64,000 bases of DNA from Roseiterribacter gracilis (GTDB lineage Bacteria; Pseudomonadota; Alphaproteobacteria; BOG-932; Roseiterribacteraceae), in assembly GCA_018332375.1 (NCBI GenBank), contig BOPV01000001.1, positions 620,001 through 684,000 on the forward strand, in the 5' to 3' direction. The number at the start of each line of letters is the position of its first letter. Within the stretch, counting starts at the first letter, position 1. The notes under the pieces were generated by a model. The model was not told the origin of the DNA. It did no database searches and saw nothing but the letters and a program-made list of their open reading frames with translations. A program made the translations under genes and the position numbers. Shown here in pieces: positions 63,070 to 64,000 of the stretch.

Positions 63070-64000
63070 ACCACATACGCGCGCGTACCGACGCGCCGCC
63101 CGCCGCGCACGAGGTCGTGCAGCCTCTGCTACAGCGGGCGCGCGCCGCGCAGGCGCTGTTCGCCGACGCCGACCAGATCCGCACCGACGAAGCGGTGCGG
63201 GCCGTCGCATGGTCGCTCTACAATCCGGCGCACGCGCGCGAACTGGCCGAGCTTGCGGTGGCCGATACCGGGCTCGGCAACGTGCCGGACAAGATCATCA
63301 AGAATCAGCGCAAGACGTTCGGTACGTTGCGCGACCTGTTGCGCGTCAAAACGGTGGGTGAGATTGCGCGCGACGACCGGCGCGGCCTGGTCAAGTTCGC
63401 CAAGCCGATCGGCGTCGTGGGAATCGTCACGCCATCGACCAATCCGGCCGCGACGCCGGTCAACAAAACGATGATGGCCTTGAAAGGGCGCAACGCCGTG
63501 ATCGTTGCGCCGTCGCCGCAAGGCTACAACACGACGGCACGAACGGTCGATGTGATGCGCGCCGAGCTGCGCAAGATCGGTCTTCCCGAAGACCTGGTGC
63601 AGATCCTGCCCGCACCGGTCAGCAAGGAAACCACGCAAGCGCTGATGGAAGCGGCCGATCTGCTGGTCGTGACCGGGTCGCAGGACAATGTCCGGCGCGC
63701 CTATTCCAGCGGTACGCCCGCAATCGGCGTCGGCGCGGGCAACGTCCCGGTGATCATCGACGAGACCGCCGATCTCGCGGCCGCTGCGCGCAAGATCTGC
63801 GCATCGAAGATCTTCGACAACGCGACGTCCTGTTCGTCCGAGAATGCGGTCGTGATTGTCGACAGCGTGTTCGACGCGGCGATCGCCGAACTGCAAAAGG
63901 CGGGTGGGTATCTCGCCAATGACGACGACAAGACCCGGATCGTCAACGAGCTGTGGAAAGACGGCAAGCTCAACCGGCATCTGATCGCACGCGACATGAC
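63066..64000 (+). CDS. sauS: Acylating sulfoacetaldehyde dehydrogenase (SauS-like), partial
   Basis: The 5' 311 codons of a CoA-acylating aldehyde dehydrogenase; it runs off the window. The nucleotide-binding segment is P-I-G-V-V-G-I-V-T-P-S-T-N-P-A-A-T, and the catalytic Cys 256 lies in D-N-A-T-S-C-S-S-E-N, the pattern of acylating enzymes such as acetaldehyde dehydrogenase. In the sulfoacetate pathway it reduces sulfoacetyl-CoA to sulfoacetaldehyde for Xsc. The ATG overlaps the transporter stop (ATGA). Acetaldehyde dehydrogenase activity is the main alternative. Confidence 0.82.
   Translation, partial: MNHIRARTDAPPAAHEVVQPLLQRARAAQALFADADQIRTDEAVRAVAWSLYNPAHARELAELAVADTGLGNVPDKIIKNQRKTFGTLRDLLRVKTVGEIARDDRRGLVKFAKPIGVVGIVTPSTNPAATPVNKTMMALKGRNAVIVAPSPQGYNTTARTVDVMRAELRKIGLPEDLVQILPAPVSKETTQALMEAADLLVVTGSQDNVRRAYSSGTPAIGVGAGNVPVIIDETADLAAAARKICASKIFDNATSCSSENAVVIVDSVFDAAIAELQKAGGYLANDDDKTRIVNELWKDGKLNRHLIARDM

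Overview
The window is about 64 kb of GC-rich chromosome, densely packed with genes and free of recognisable insertion sequences, phage genes or CRISPR arrays. Gene content and order point to an alphaproteobacterium, probably Rhodospirillales-like (inference). The signs are the PCMT-rhodanese-tolC-popZ-valS order, yajC-secD-secF followed by an NDUFAF3-type gene, an NDUFS4-type complex I subunit, a PopZ homologue, and SOS boxes of the alphaproteobacterial form GAAC-N7-GAAC upstream of uvrA and ssb. At least a dozen neighbouring gene pairs share a 4-base ATGA or GTGA stop/start overlap, so translational coupling is widespread.

Layout. 0-4 kb: the end of tRNA-Pro, an NDUFS4-like gene, tRNA-Arg, a small Cys-rich secreted protein and a minus-strand sulfur/Nudix operon (nudF-like, sseA, metC), then a Rid-family gene. 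4-10.4 kb: tRNA-Asn, tRNA-Cys, PCMT-like, rhodanese, tolC, popZ and valS. 10.4-16.5 kb: SnoaL-like and DUF3455 proteins, ilvD, a lipoprotein, two tandem GIN-domain (DUF2807) proteins, xthA and erpA. 16.5-23.1 kb: a dgt-argS-SPOR-nagZ-scpA-scpB run. 23.1-32.7 kb: a palindromic intergenic repeat, an orphan ABC ATPase, tatABC, serS-surE-pcm-nlpD-like, two tandem bilobed aspartic-protease homologues with Tat-like signals, and a DUF815 ATPase. 32.8-39 kb: yajC-secD-secF, NDUFAF3-like, an unknown gene, sodB, a PuuD-like membrane domain and an NDUFAF6-like protein. 39-43.3 kb: a three-gene operon of periplasmic cupredoxin, membrane c-di-GMP phosphodiesterase and outer-membrane barrel. 43.3-56.5 kb: trmFO, a VOC protein, uvrA, a PEP-CTERM protein behind a sigma-54-type promoter, secreted unknowns, ssb, gyrA, coaD, a DHA2-type exporter and tRNA-Lys.

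56.6-64 kb (cut by the window end): a sulfonate catabolism island. A LysR regulator and an MFS transporter (SauR/SauU type) lie divergently. The transporter is coupled to an acylating aldehyde dehydrogenase (SauS type) that runs off the window. Next to them are sulfoacetaldehyde acetyltransferase (xsc), phosphate acetyltransferase (pta) and a TauZ/YeiH-type anion exporter. Together they fit sulfoacetate uptake, reduction of sulfoacetyl-CoA to sulfoacetaldehyde, cleavage to sulfite plus acetyl phosphate, conversion to acetyl-CoA and anion export. The CoA ligase (sauT) is not in the window and may lie just beyond it. A 19-bp perfect palindrome between the xsc and exporter genes is a candidate operator.

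The least described parts are the cupredoxin/EAL/outer-membrane operon, the paired Tat-signal aspartic proteases and the sulfonate island's regulatory sites.
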